This document shows positions 17,439 through 25,359 of a DNA stretch of 64,000 nucleotides, piece after piece. The notes below the pieces were generated by a model, which did no database searches, was not told where the DNA came from, and worked only from the letters and a program-made list of their open reading frames with translations. Source of the stretch: Bacillota bacterium (GTDB taxonomy: Bacteria > Bacillota > Clostridia > Tissierellales > Sedimentibacteraceae); NCBI GenBank assembly GCA_023386345.1, contig JAEWJT010000016.1, positions 372,001 to 436,000 of the forward strand. The letters are read 5' to 3'. Positions within the stretch are counted from its first letter, which is position 1. Each line of letters starts with the position of its first letter. The position numbers were made by a program, and so were the translations under genes.

Positions 17439-18431
17439 ATGGAATTTAGAGAATTTAGCAAAAAAGATATAATTCAAGCGTCGAAATTATTGGCAAATAG
17501 ACATAGAAAAGAAAGAAATATTTTCCCTGCATTAAAAAGAGAATTTGAAGACAGTAAGCATACAGAAAAGATACTTTATGAATTGATGGAAAGTAGCTAT
17601 GTTAAAGGAATGTGTGCATATGAAAATAATAATCTATTAGGATTTCTATTATCAAATATTAAGACCGAAGGTATGTTTGGCAGGTGTGCATATGTAAATT
17701 ATGAGGGCTTAGCAATAGCAGATACAGAATCATCTGAATTATATAGAAAACTTTATGCTGAAATAGCAAAAGTATGGGTGGAAAATGGAGCACTATCCCA
17801 CTACATAGAAGTCCCGGCTGGTTATAAAGAAGTAGTAGATTCATGGTTAAAACTTAGTTTTGCATTTCAACAAGTTTATGGAATAACTAACTTATCAAAA
17901 GCAGATGTTAGTATTCCAGATAATTTAGTTATCAGACAAGCGGGTAAAAACGATTCGGAAGAGTTAGGAAAAATTTCTAATCTAATATGCTCTTATCAAG
18001 CTGGATCGCCGACTTACGCTGCTGGATTGCCAGAAAATGTAGCACATATAAGAGATGGTTATGGAGAGTTGACAGAAGATGAAGATTCAATTGTTTTACT
18101 TGCTTATAATGATAGTAAATTATTAGGATTTCAATGTGCTAATACAGAAGAGAATGATTCAAAAATGATGATTCCTGAAAAATCTTTGGAAATATCTATT
18201 GGTGGAATTATAGAAGAAAGTAGAGGAACTGGTGTTGGCAGCATACTTACTAAGTTAATGTTTAACAGAGCCATAGAACAAGGATTCAAAAATGCTATCG
18301 CTGATTGGAGAATCGCCAATTTAAGTTCATCTAATTTTTGGCCAAAAGAAGGGTTCCAACCAGTCGCATATAGGATGTTTAGATATATTGATGAAAGAGT
18401 GTATTGGGCAGATGGTATAAGAGTATTGTAA
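17439..18431 (+). CDS. GNAT-family N-acetyltransferase
   Basis: A 330-residue protein whose C-terminal half (about residues 165-300) is a clear GNAT domain, with the acetyl-CoA-binding stretch GGIIEESRGTGVGSILTKLM and the closing ALADW-like and FWPKEGFQPVAYRMFR segments. The N-terminal half is probably a degenerate GNAT domain, giving a tandem arrangement. I chose the ATG at 17439, with AAGGAG 8 nt upstream, over an in-frame ATG at 17400 without one. The substrate is unknown. The gene stands alone. Confidence 0.8.
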   Translation: MEFREFSKKDIIQASKLLANRHRKERNIFPALKREFEDSKHTEKILYELMESSYVKGMCAYENNNLLGFLLSNIKTEGMFGRCAYVNYEGLAIADTESSELYRKLYAEIAKVWVENGALSHYIEVPAGYKEVVDSWLKLSFAFQQVYGITNLSKADVSIPDNLVIRQAGKNDSEELGKISNLICSYQAGSPTYAAGLPENVAHIRDGYGELTEDEDSIVLLAYNDSKLLGFQCANTEENDSKMMIPEKSLEISIGGIIEESRGTGVGSILTKLMFNRAIEQGFKNAIADWRIANLSSSNFWPKEGFQPVAYRMFRYIDERVYWADGIRVL

Positions 18432-18688
18432 GCGTAAAAGTTTTAGTACCTTTAACATCTTCAAAAATAGTATTAAAATTGATTCAAACAGCTGTGGACC
18501 TGAATTGCTGGAAATATGACTGGGCGAAGACTCTTTTTTCTAGTCTATTAAAATAAAACCGTTTAGTAATAAATAAATTTAAATTTTTTATACATCTGAA
18601 AAGATGATCTGCATAGTTTTTTTATATAGGTAAAAACTAAAATTATTATACTATTAATAATCAAAATAATTTTTAAGGAGACCTGTAA

Positions 18689-20236
18689 TTGATAGATAAA
18701 AATTCAAATGTAAATACAGGATGGAATTTGGATAATAGTTATTCACAATTACCTAAAATATTTTTTACAAGTATTAATCCAAGACCTGTTAGTTCACCAA
18801 AGCTTGTAATTCTTAATAATAAATTGGCGGAATTATTAGGTCTTAATATTGAATATTTAAAAGGTGAGCAGGCTAGAGATATTTTTGCTGGAAATAAAGT
18901 GCCTGAGGGTTCTTTCCCTATTGCACAGGCTTATGCAGGTCATCAGTTTGGTTATTTTACAATTCTAGGTGATGGCAGAGCAATACTCTTGGGTGAACAG
19001 ATAACACCTAATGGTGAGCGATTTGATATACAGCTTAAAGGCTCTGGTGAGACACCATATTCTCGTAGAGGTGATGGCAGGGCTGCACTTGGTCCAATGC
19101 TTAGAGAATATATTATAAGTGAAGCTATGTACGCTCTTGGAATTCCCACTACTCGAAGCTTAGCTGTTGTAACAACTGGAGAACCGGTATATAGAGAAAA
19201 AGTGGGGCGTGGCGCTGTTCTTACAAGAGTTGCTTCAAGCCATTTGCGTGTAGGTACATTTGAATTTGCTTCAAATCAAGGTAGTTTTGAAGAATTGAAA
19301 GCTTTGGCTGATTATACTTTGCAGAGACATTATAATGGATTTGAGGAAAGCGAAAATAAATATCTTTTCTTGCTTAAGGAACTTATCAAGCGTCAAGCTA
19401 AGCTTATTTCAAAATGGCAGCTCGTAGGATTTATACATGGTGTAATGAACACGGACAATATGACTATAAGTGGTGAAACTATAGATTATGGTCCTTGCGC
19501 TTTCATGGATAATTATAGCCCTAAAACTGTTTTTAGCTCAATAGATGAGCATGGTCGCTATGCGTATGGCAATCAGCCTGTTATCGGTGCTTGGAATTTA
19601 GCTCGTTTTTCGGAGGCATTGTTACCTTTATTGCATGACGATAGAGAAAAGGCTATAGAGCTAGCACAAGATGCGATTTCTAGCTATAATGATTTGTATA
19701 ATGATAATTATATGCTTGGAATGAGAGCTAAATTAGGAATATTTAACGAAGAAGATGATGATAAAAATTTAATTGAAGAACTGCATAGCATTATGGAAAA
19801 ATATAATGCTGATTATACAAATACATTTTATGAGTTAAGTAAAGGTAATGACTTAAACAATGACAACGAATTAAAAAACAATAATTGTTTAAATCAAAAT
19901 GAAAATTTAAACAAAGATACTACACAAAACATTGATTTATACAAAAGTGATGAATTTATAAAATGGCATAAAGCTTGGCAATCGAGATTGGAAAGACAGC
20001 AGGAAAGCAAAGATATGTCAATAAAACTTATGCAGCAGTCAAACCCTGCTATAATACCAAGAAATCACAGAGTAGAGGAAGCCTTGGAAGCAGCTGTAAA
20101 TAATGATGATTACAGTCTAATGAATAGTTTGTTAGAAGCTTTATCAGAGCCATACAACTATGGAAATGTGAATTTAGAATATTCAAAATTACCACCAAAC
20201 TCTAAAACTCCATATAGAACATTTTGTGGTACGTAA
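18689..20236 (+). CDS. selO: SelO/YdiU-family protein adenylyltransferase
   Basis: A 515-residue pseudokinase-fold protein of the SelO family, which transfers AMP from ATP to protein serine, threonine or tyrosine residues. Visible motifs are GSGETPYSRRGDGRAALGPM, the catalytic-loop region HGVMNTDNM and metal-binding DYGPCAFMD. It starts at a TTG with AAGGAG 8 nt upstream and ends YRTFCGT. Between about residues 385 and 415 there is an Asn/Asp-rich, low-complexity insertion, which accounts for the extra length over the roughly 480 residues of E. coli YdiU. No selenocysteine codon is present. It lies alone between two intergenic regions. Confidence 0.9.
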   Translation: MIDKNSNVNTGWNLDNSYSQLPKIFFTSINPRPVSSPKLVILNNKLAELLGLNIEYLKGEQARDIFAGNKVPEGSFPIAQAYAGHQFGYFTILGDGRAILLGEQITPNGERFDIQLKGSGETPYSRRGDGRAALGPMLREYIISEAMYALGIPTTRSLAVVTTGEPVYREKVGRGAVLTRVASSHLRVGTFEFASNQGSFEELKALADYTLQRHYNGFEESENKYLFLLKELIKRQAKLISKWQLVGFIHGVMNTDNMTISGETIDYGPCAFMDNYSPKTVFSSIDEHGRYAYGNQPVIGAWNLARFSEALLPLLHDDREKAIELAQDAISSYNDLYNDNYMLGMRAKLGIFNEEDDDKNLIEELHSIMEKYNADYTNTFYELSKGNDLNNDNELKNNNCLNQNENLNKDTTQNIDLYKSDEFIKWHKAWQSRLERQQESKDMSIKLMQQSNPAIIPRNHRVEEALEAAVNNDDYSLMNSLLEALSEPYNYGNVNLEYSKLPPNSKTPYRTFCGT

Positions 20237-20251
20237 AGAGAAAAATACTGG

Positions 20252-20286
20252 TGTTTAAAATCCAACACAATGTTTAAAATTAAACA
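20252..20286. promoter_or_regulatory. Candidate activator sites 4 and 5 upstream of the dehydrogenase operon
   Basis: TGTTTAAAATCCAACA (20252-20267) and TGTTTAAAATTAAACA (20271-20286) are separated by CAA and lie 19 bp start to start, exactly as the pair at 8743-8777. Their outer halves are complementary, so an RNA role is an alternative. Confidence 0.65.
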
Positions 20287-20305
20287 CGAAAAAATAAGCT
20301 TTTTC

Positions 20306-20337
20306 AAAGCACTGTTCGAAATTCGACAGTGCTTTTA
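20306..20337 (+). terminator. Terminator after selO, containing candidate activator site 6
   Basis: AAAGCACTGT (20306-20315) pairs with ACAGTGCTTT (20326-20335), followed by T. The hairpin encloses TGTTCGAAATTCGACA (20313-20328), centred about 139 bp upstream of the -24 GG, close to the about 135 bp of the matching site before prdC. Confidence 0.7.
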
Positions 20338-20457
20338 TATTTTGAAAGATAAATAGTCTTATAATTCAAATGTTTATTTATTCACAATGTATAAGTATGT
20401 GTCTGTTTGCAAATGCTTCCTTGAATGACAAGGTATTTAGCTATAATTCGCTAATAA

Positions 20458-20473
20458 TGGCATAAAATTTGCA
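20458..20473 (+). promoter_or_regulatory. Sigma-54 promoter of the five-gene dehydrogenase operon
   Basis: TGGCATAAAATTTGCA has GG at 20459-20460 and GC at 20471-20472 with 10 nt between. It lies 90 bp before the first ATG. Confidence 0.88.
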
Positions 20474-20562
20474 TAATTCACAAGGTATTAAATAGTAACT
20501 TATATATATATTTATACAAGGAAAAGGTTTGATTTTTAAATAATTTAGACAGGAGAACTATT

Positions 20563-20871
20563 ATGAGAATTGAAAAGCATCCGATTTTAGAATTTGACAG
20601 AAATGAAAAAATCGTTTTCACCTTTAATGGAGAAAAACTAGAGGGATACAAAGGTGAGTCCATACAAGCTGCTTTGCATGCCGCTGGTGTTAAGGTTTTG
20701 GGAAGAAGTATTGAACTTCATAGACCAAGGGGATTTTATTGTGCTATAGGAAACTGCTCATCCTGCCAAATGGTGGTAAATGGAGTTCCGAATGTTAAGA
20801 CTTGCGTCACAGAATTGGAAGAAGGAATGATAGTTGAAACACAAGAGGGCAAAGGAGTTGTATCATGGTAG
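20563..20871 (+). CDS. [2Fe-2S] subunit of an amine/imino-acid dehydrogenase complex (HcnA/LhpE-like)
   Basis: A 102-residue ferredoxin-like protein of the Fer2_4 type, equal to the N-terminal domain of sarcosine oxidase alpha subunits. The cluster ligands are visible in GFYCAIGNCSSCQMVVNG and the later TCVTEL. Such small subunits carry electrons from the flavin subunits in HcnABC, opine oxidase and the LhpBEF hydroxyproline dehydrogenase. It is the first of five tightly packed genes behind a sigma-54 promoter; ACAGGAGA precedes the ATG. Its last bases overlap the next gene by 7 bp, suggesting coupled synthesis of a complex. Confidence 0.85.
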   Translation: MRIEKHPILEFDRNEKIVFTFNGEKLEGYKGESIQAALHAAGVKVLGRSIELHRPRGFYCAIGNCSSCQMVVNGVPNVKTCVTELEEGMIVETQEGKGVVSW

Positions 20872-21962
20872 AAAAAGAATTGGTAATAGTAGGCGGAGGA
20901 CCTGCTGGATTATGTGCAGCTATAAGCGCGGCACAAAGTGGTGCTAATGTACTTATAATAGAAAGAAGCAACAAGCTTGGTGGACAACTTATCAAGCAAA
21001 CACATATGTTCTTCGGTTCAGAGAAGCAATATGCTTCAACTAGAGGAATTGACATAGCAGACATATTATTAGAAGAATTAAAGAAATTAAAAGATAGAGT
21101 AGAAATAATGACAGACACAACAGTTGTTGGAATGTATGAAGACGGAGTTATTTCAGTGCTTCATAAGGAAGATAATTATTTTAAAATTAAACCAAAGGCT
21201 ACTGTAATAGCAACAGGTGCTTTTGAAAAATCTCTAGCATTTCCAAACAATGATTTGCCTGGCATATATGGTGCAGGTGCAGTTCAAACGCTTATGAACG
21301 TTTACGGAATTAAACCCGGCAATAAGGTTTTAATGGTAGGGGCAGGCAATATAGGGCTTATAGTAAGCTATCAGCTTATGCAGGCAGGAGTTAAAGTTTT
21401 GGCTATACTTGATGCAGCGCCGAAAATTGGAGGCTATTTAGTCCATGCTTCAAAAGTTAGAAGAATGGGAGTGCCTATATTGACATCACATACTGTAAAA
21501 GAAGCTATAGGCAAGGACAATCTTGAAAAAGTGATAATTTGGGAAGTTGACAGCAAATTCCAAGGAATAGAAGGAACAGAGAAAGAATTTGAGACTGATG
21601 TTATGTGCATATCTGTAGGCTTGACACCACTTAGCGAGCTAGTAGCTATGAGGGGCTGTGAAATGAAATATGTTCCTCAATTAAGTGGATTTGTTCCAAC
21701 AAGAAGTGAAAATTATGAAACAAGCATTGAAAACGTGTTTGTTGCAGGTGATGTAACCGGAGTTGAAGAAGCAAGTGCAGCAATGGTAGAGGGATATTTG
21801 GCAGGACTTTGTGCAGCAGAAAAAATTGGGCATAAGCATGAAAACTATGAGGATATGAAAGCTGATTATGCTGGACAGTTAGCCGATTTGAGAAGAGGAC
21901 CTGTTGGACAGCATATATTGTCTGGAATAAATCAGATAGTGAAAGGAGATAAAGCATGTTAG
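20865..21962 (+). CDS. FAD/NAD(P)-binding oxidoreductase subunit (HcnB/LhpF-like)
   Basis: A 365-residue pyridine-nucleotide-disulfide-oxidoreductase-type flavoprotein. The FAD-binding GGGPAGLCAAISAAQSGANV lies at the N-terminus, a second Rossmann motif GAGNIGLIVSYQLMQAGVKV near residue 160, and the FAD-closing VFVAGDVTGVEEASAAMVEG near residue 290. In related complexes it corresponds to the alpha subunit of sarcosine oxidase or HcnB, though here the Fe-S and C-terminal modules are separate genes. It overlaps both neighbours by 7 bp. No redox-active CxxC disulfide of the thioredoxin reductase type is seen, so electron transfer within the complex is more likely. Confidence 0.85.
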   Translation: MVEKELVIVGGGPAGLCAAISAAQSGANVLIIERSNKLGGQLIKQTHMFFGSEKQYASTRGIDIADILLEELKKLKDRVEIMTDTTVVGMYEDGVISVLHKEDNYFKIKPKATVIATGAFEKSLAFPNNDLPGIYGAGAVQTLMNVYGIKPGNKVLMVGAGNIGLIVSYQLMQAGVKVLAILDAAPKIGGYLVHASKVRRMGVPILTSHTVKEAIGKDNLEKVIIWEVDSKFQGIEGTEKEFETDVMCISVGLTPLSELVAMRGCEMKYVPQLSGFVPTRSENYETSIENVFVAGDVTGVEEASAAMVEGYLAGLCAAEKIGHKHENYEDMKADYAGQLADLRRGPVGQHILSGINQIVKGDKAC

Positions 21963-22444
21963 AAAAAACAGGTATAGCAACTCCTGAGATGGTGATGAAT
22001 GTATTTCCATCAATTGAGAGAATAAATAAAGGACCAGTTGCGGTTATAGAATGTTTTCAAAATATTCCATGCAATCCGTGTCAAACAGCTTGCAGATTTA
22101 ATGCAATAAATATAGGCGACGATATAAACAATTTACCCGAATTAAGTCCGGAGAAATGTACGGGTTGTGCAATTTGCCTTAGCAAATGTCCGGGACTTTC
22201 AATTATGATTGTTGATGGTTCAAAGTCACAAGAAACAGTGTTAATTAAATTACCATATGAGTTTTCTCCATTACCGGTTGAGGGAAGTACAGTGCAAGGC
22301 TTAAACAGAGCCGGTGAATATATAGCAGATGCAAAGGTTGTCGGAGTGCTAAATCCTAAATCCTTTGATAAAACACCTGTAGTAACTATAGAGGTGGACA
22401 GAAAATATCTATATTATATTAGAAACATTAGAGTAGAGGTGTAA
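21956..22444 (+). CDS. 4Fe-4S ferredoxin-type subunit of the dehydrogenase complex
   Basis: A 162-residue iron-sulfur protein with two cysteine groups: CFQNIPCNPCQTACRF (residues about 34-49) and the classical CTGCAICLSKCPG (about 70-82). They probably bind two [4Fe-4S] clusters. The C-terminal half has no cysteine cluster and may make subunit contacts. Electrons from the flavin subunits could leave the complex here towards ferredoxin or a quinone-independent acceptor, which suits an anaerobe. It overlaps the preceding gene and ends 2 bp before the next. Confidence 0.82.
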   Translation: MLEKTGIATPEMVMNVFPSIERINKGPVAVIECFQNIPCNPCQTACRFNAINIGDDINNLPELSPEKCTGCAICLSKCPGLSIMIVDGSKSQETVLIKLPYEFSPLPVEGSTVQGLNRAGEYIADAKVVGVLNPKSFDKTPVVTIEVDRKYLYYIRNIRVEV

Positions 22445-22446
22445 AG

Positions 22447-22752
22447 ATGAGAGACGATAACACAATCATATGCAGATGTTCGGATGTAAGCTTGGCAGAT
22501 GTAAGAAATCTGATTGCTGAGGGTTACACATCCTTAGATGAAATAAAAAGAATAACTCGTATAGGAATGGGTCCATGTCAAGGAAAAACCTGCGGACTTT
22601 TAGTGCTTAGAGAAATATCCTTAGCCACAGGTAAGAGTATGAGTGAGTTAAAAAATCATACAAATAGACCAGTAGCAGTAGGTGTGAAGTTAGGATTGAT
22701 TGCAAAGTCTCAAACAGAATTTGAGACTAAGGAGGAGAGCCATGAAAAATAG
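22447..22752 (+). CDS. BFD-like [2Fe-2S] subunit of the dehydrogenase complex
   Basis: A 101-residue protein with the Fer2_BFD pattern: IICRCSDVSLADVRNLI at the start and MGPCQGKTCGLLV near residue 40, giving the CxC...CxxxxC ligand set for a [2Fe-2S] cluster. In HcnB, LhpF-like and NirB-type proteins this domain is fused to the flavoprotein; here it is a separate polypeptide. The gene starts 2 bp after its neighbour and overlaps the following one by 11 bp. Confidence 0.85.
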   Translation: MRDDNTIICRCSDVSLADVRNLIAEGYTSLDEIKRITRIGMGPCQGKTCGLLVLREISLATGKSMSELKNHTNRPVAVGVKLGLIAKSQTEFETKEESHEK

Positions 22753-23890
22753 TGCAGATGTTGTAATTATTGGAGGCGGAATATCAGGTTGCTCCATAGC
22801 ATATAATCTTGCTAAGCAGGGTATGAAAAATGTAGTTGTTATAGAAAAGGACTATATATGCAGCGGCTCAACTGGAAGATGCGGAGCAGGTGTTAGAATG
22901 CAATGGGGAACAGTTATGAACTGTACTATTGCTAAAAAAAGTATAGAGTTTTTTGAAAATGCCAATGAAATATTAGAATATGATGATGACGTAGAATTCA
23001 AACAAAGTGGATACTTATTAGTTGCTTCTACAGACAAAGAGATGGAGCAATTTAATAAAAATATAAAAATACAGCACGAGCTTGGCATACCGTCAAAGCT
23101 ATTAACTGTACAAGAAGCAAAGGAAATAGTACCATACCTAAATACTGATATATTAACAGGAGCTGCATTTTGTGGAAAAGATGGATTTTTAAATCCTTTC
23201 AAAACTACAGACGCTTACTATAAGGCAGCGAAAAGACTAGGGGTAGAATTTTATACATACACAGAAGTGATTGGTATAAAAACTGAAAACGGAAAAATCA
23301 AGGGAGTTATAACTGATAAGGGTGAGATATCAACTGAAAAGGTAGTAAATGCAACTAATGCGTGGTCAAAGCAAATTTGTGAAATGGTAAATATAGACAT
23401 ACCAGTATACTCAGAAAGACATCAAATATTAGTAACAGAGCCTGTAGAAGCGCTACAAGGACCAATGGTAATGTCCTTTTCATTAAATTTATATGTTCAG
23501 CAATCCCCACATGGATCATTTATAATGGGAAGAGGAGATGCAAACGAGCCAAGAGACCTAAGACAGACATCAAGCTGGCACTTCATGGAAGAAATGGCTA
23601 AAACGATAGATGATTTATTACCGCCAATAAGCAAGTTAAGAGTAATACGACAATGGGCAGGTCTGTACAATATGACACCAGACAAACAGCCAATATATGG
23701 CACAGTAGATGGACTAGAGGGCTTATATCTAGCTCTGGGTTATAGCGGTCACGGCTTCATGTTCGGACCAGTGACAGGCATAGCAATTTCGGAAATGATA
23801 TTAGGAAAAAAACCAAGCATAGACGTAAGTATGTTAAATCTTAACAGATTTAAAACAGGAAACTTGCTTTTAGAGCCATCAGTAGTATAA
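22742..23890 (+). CDS. DAO-family FAD-dependent dehydrogenase subunit (HcnC/LhpB-like)
   Basis: A 382-residue member of the D-amino-acid oxidase fold (DadA, SoxB, glycine oxidase, HcnC, LhpB). The FAD-binding stretch is VVIIGGGISGCSIAYNLAKQG, followed by GSTGRCGAGVRMQWG; the C-terminal GLYLALGYSGHGFMFGPVTG closes the flavin site. It is the likely substrate-binding subunit and would oxidise an amine or imino acid such as proline, hydroxyproline, sarcosine or a D-amino acid. I chose ATG 22742 (AAGGAGGAGAGCC upstream) over an ATG at 22700 inside the preceding gene. The shared regulatory sites with prd favour an imino acid, which is inference. Confidence 0.85.
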   Translation: MKNSADVVIIGGGISGCSIAYNLAKQGMKNVVVIEKDYICSGSTGRCGAGVRMQWGTVMNCTIAKKSIEFFENANEILEYDDDVEFKQSGYLLVASTDKEMEQFNKNIKIQHELGIPSKLLTVQEAKEIVPYLNTDILTGAAFCGKDGFLNPFKTTDAYYKAAKRLGVEFYTYTEVIGIKTENGKIKGVITDKGEISTEKVVNATNAWSKQICEMVNIDIPVYSERHQILVTEPVEALQGPMVMSFSLNLYVQQSPHGSFIMGRGDANEPRDLRQTSSWHFMEEMAKTIDDLLPPISKLRVIRQWAGLYNMTPDKQPIYGTVDGLEGLYLALGYSGHGFMFGPVTGIAISEMILGKKPSIDVSMLNLNRFKTGNLLLEPSVV

Positions 23891-23916
23891 AAGGCATAAA
23901 TAAGAATAAGACCATG

Positions 23917-23940
23917 TTGCTTGCAAAATTATGCGTGCAA
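23917..23940. promoter_or_regulatory. 24-bp dyad upstream of the ilvE sigma-54 promoter
   Basis: TTGC-N2-GCA-N-AATT-N-TGC-N2-GCAA is symmetrical over 24 bp and centred about 72 bp upstream of the -24 GG. It differs from the TGTT-N8-(A/G)ACA sites, so it may bind a different enhancer-binding protein. No T run follows on the plus strand, so it is not a usual terminator. Confidence 0.5.
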
Positions 23941-23999
23941 AAAAATGCAATAAGTTATATTAATAGCATGTATTACAGTAAACATCTACAATTTGATAA

Positions 24000-24015
24000 T
24001 GGCACAAATTTTGCA
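24000..24015 (+). promoter_or_regulatory. Sigma-54 promoter of ilvE
   Basis: TGGCACAAATTTTGCA has GG at 24001-24002 and GC at 24013-24014 with 10 nt between. It lies 41 bp before the chosen ilvE ATG and rules out the longer ORF start at 23993. Confidence 0.88.
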
Positions 24016-24055
24016 ATATAATAAAGTATTAAAAATATTATATTTGGAGGCAAAT

Positions 24056-25075
24056 ATGAACAAAAAAAATTTGGATTGGTCTAAGCTATCTTTTTCTTAT
24101 ACCAAAGTAAACAAAATGTATGTTTCATATTTTAAAGATGGAAAATGGGACAATGGAAAGCTTGTAGATGAGGACACATTAACAATAAGCGCTTCTTCAA
24201 CAGCATTTCATTATGGACAAGAATGTTTTGAAGGATTAAAAGCATATACAAACAAAGATGGCAAGGCACAATTATTCAGACCTGAGCAAAATGCTTTAAG
24301 AATGCAGGAAAGCTGTAAAAGATTGCTAATGCAATATGTTTCAGTAGAGCAATTCATGGATGCTTGTAAGCAAGTTGTAGAAGCTAACGAAGAATTTGTT
24401 CCACCACATGGCTCAGGAGCAACTCTTTACCTTAGACCATTTACTATTGGTATAGGTGATAACTTAGGTGTTAGACCAGCATCAGAATATTTATTCTGCG
24501 TGTTCTGCTCACCGGTTGGAGCATATTTCAAGGGTGGCATGACTCCTGTAAACTTTGTAACTACTGATTATGATAGAGCTGCACCAAATGGAACAGGCGC
24601 TGCTAAGGTTGGAGGAAACTATGCAGCAAGCTTATTAGCACATAAAGAAGCTGTAGATAAAGGCTTTGCAGATTGTATATACTTGGATCCAGCTACACAT
24701 ACAAAAATAGAAGAAGTAGGAGCAGCTAACTTCTTTGGAATAACAAAAGATAATAAGTTTGTAACTCCAAAATCTAACTCTATACTTCCAAGTATAACAA
24801 GAAAATCTCTTATGTATGTAGCAGAGCATTATCTAAATATGCAGGTAGAAGAAAGAGATGTACTTATAGATAATTTAGATGAATTTAAAGAAGCAGGAGC
24901 ATGTGGAACAGCTGCAGTTATTTCTCCAATAGGAGGAATAGAGCATAAAGGTAAAATGCACGTATTCTACGACTTAAAAGAAGTTGGACCTGTAACTAAG
25001 AAATTATATGATACATTAGTAGGTATTCAATTTGGTGATGTAGAAGCACCAGAAGGCTGGATAGTAGAAATCTAG
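24056..25075 (+). CDS. ilvE: Branched-chain amino acid aminotransferase
   Basis: A 339-residue fold-type IV PLP transaminase that interconverts leucine, isoleucine and valine with their 2-oxo acids. Visible features are FHYGQECFEGLKAY near residue 50, ATLYLRPFTIG, the PLP-lysine region GTGAAKVGGNYAASL and EEVGAANFFG. The ATG at 24056 has GGAGG 5 nt upstream; the longer frame from 23993 would translate the promoter. The presence of a sigma-54 promoter suggests a catabolic role in Stickland oxidation of branched-chain amino acids, supplying 2-oxo acids, rather than only biosynthesis. It is monocistronic, ending before a terminator at 25162. Confidence 0.94.
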   Translation: MNKKNLDWSKLSFSYTKVNKMYVSYFKDGKWDNGKLVDEDTLTISASSTAFHYGQECFEGLKAYTNKDGKAQLFRPEQNALRMQESCKRLLMQYVSVEQFMDACKQVVEANEEFVPPHGSGATLYLRPFTIGIGDNLGVRPASEYLFCVFCSPVGAYFKGGMTPVNFVTTDYDRAAPNGTGAAKVGGNYAASLLAHKEAVDKGFADCIYLDPATHTKIEEVGAANFFGITKDNKFVTPKSNSILPSITRKSLMYVAEHYLNMQVEERDVLIDNLDEFKEAGACGTAAVISPIGGIEHKGKMHVFYDLKEVGPVTKKLYDTLVGIQFGDVEAPEGWIVEI

Positions 25076-25161
25076 GAATATACTAAGAGTAAATATTTTA
25101 AAATAAAGTTTAAAATTATAAAATTCTTAATGATACAAAAGCGAAATAAGTTTCGCTCTAT

Positions 25162-25204
25162 AAAAGAATGTGTAAAGCAACTAAGCCTTACACATTCTTT
25201 TTTA
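25162..25204. terminator. Bidirectional terminator after ilvE
   Basis: AAAAGAATGTGTAA (25162-25175) pairs with TTACACATTCTTTT (25188-25201) and is followed by T. Read on the minus strand it also follows the small ORF at 25228-25359. Confidence 0.82.
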
Positions 25205-25227
25205 TTGCGAGGGAGAGCAGGGGTGAA

Positions 25228-25359
25228 TTACTTTTGATTAGCGTCAACCTCTGCTTTTTCTTCTTCTACCTCTATAATAGAGGGAATGTAAACCTTGCTG
25301 TCTTTCAACACCATAGGGTAGATGTTGTCAATTTTTGGAATTTTGTTTTTGAAGTCCAT
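25228..25359 (-). CDS. Possible 43-residue small acidic protein
   Basis: The minus strand carries ATG (25359-25357) preceded by GGTGGTGG 8 nt upstream, 43 sense codons and a TAA at 25230-25228. The product begins MDFKNKIPKIDNIYPMVL and ends in an acidic, hydrophilic tail with EEEKAE. Codon choice looks like that of neighbouring genes, and the ORF lies between an AT-rich region and a terminator that works in its direction. I do not recognise a family. The opposite-strand ORF at 25168-25428 has an improbable Phe- and Tyr-rich composition and looks like its shadow. Confidence 0.5.
   Translation of the reverse strand: MDFKNKIPKIDNIYPMVLKDSKVYIPSIIEVEEEKAEVDANQK

Larger units (their letters stand above)
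20237..20562. other. Regulatory region before the dehydrogenase operon
   Basis: This 326-bp gap repeats the organisation before prdC: a pair of 16-bp dyads 19 bp apart, a third dyad inside a terminator hairpin, then a sigma-54 promoter at 20458-20473. No ORF was seen. Confidence 0.8.

Noticed and set aside
23969..23984. TGTATTACAGTAAACA as a seventh prd-type activator site
   Set aside because: The left half departs from TGTT, there is only one copy, and it lies only about 16 bp before the -24 element, too close for a usual enhancer site.
23993..24055. Longer N-terminus for ilvE from the ATG at 23993
   Set aside because: It would translate the sigma-54 promoter; the ATG at 24056 has GGAGG at the right distance and gives the normal BCAT length.
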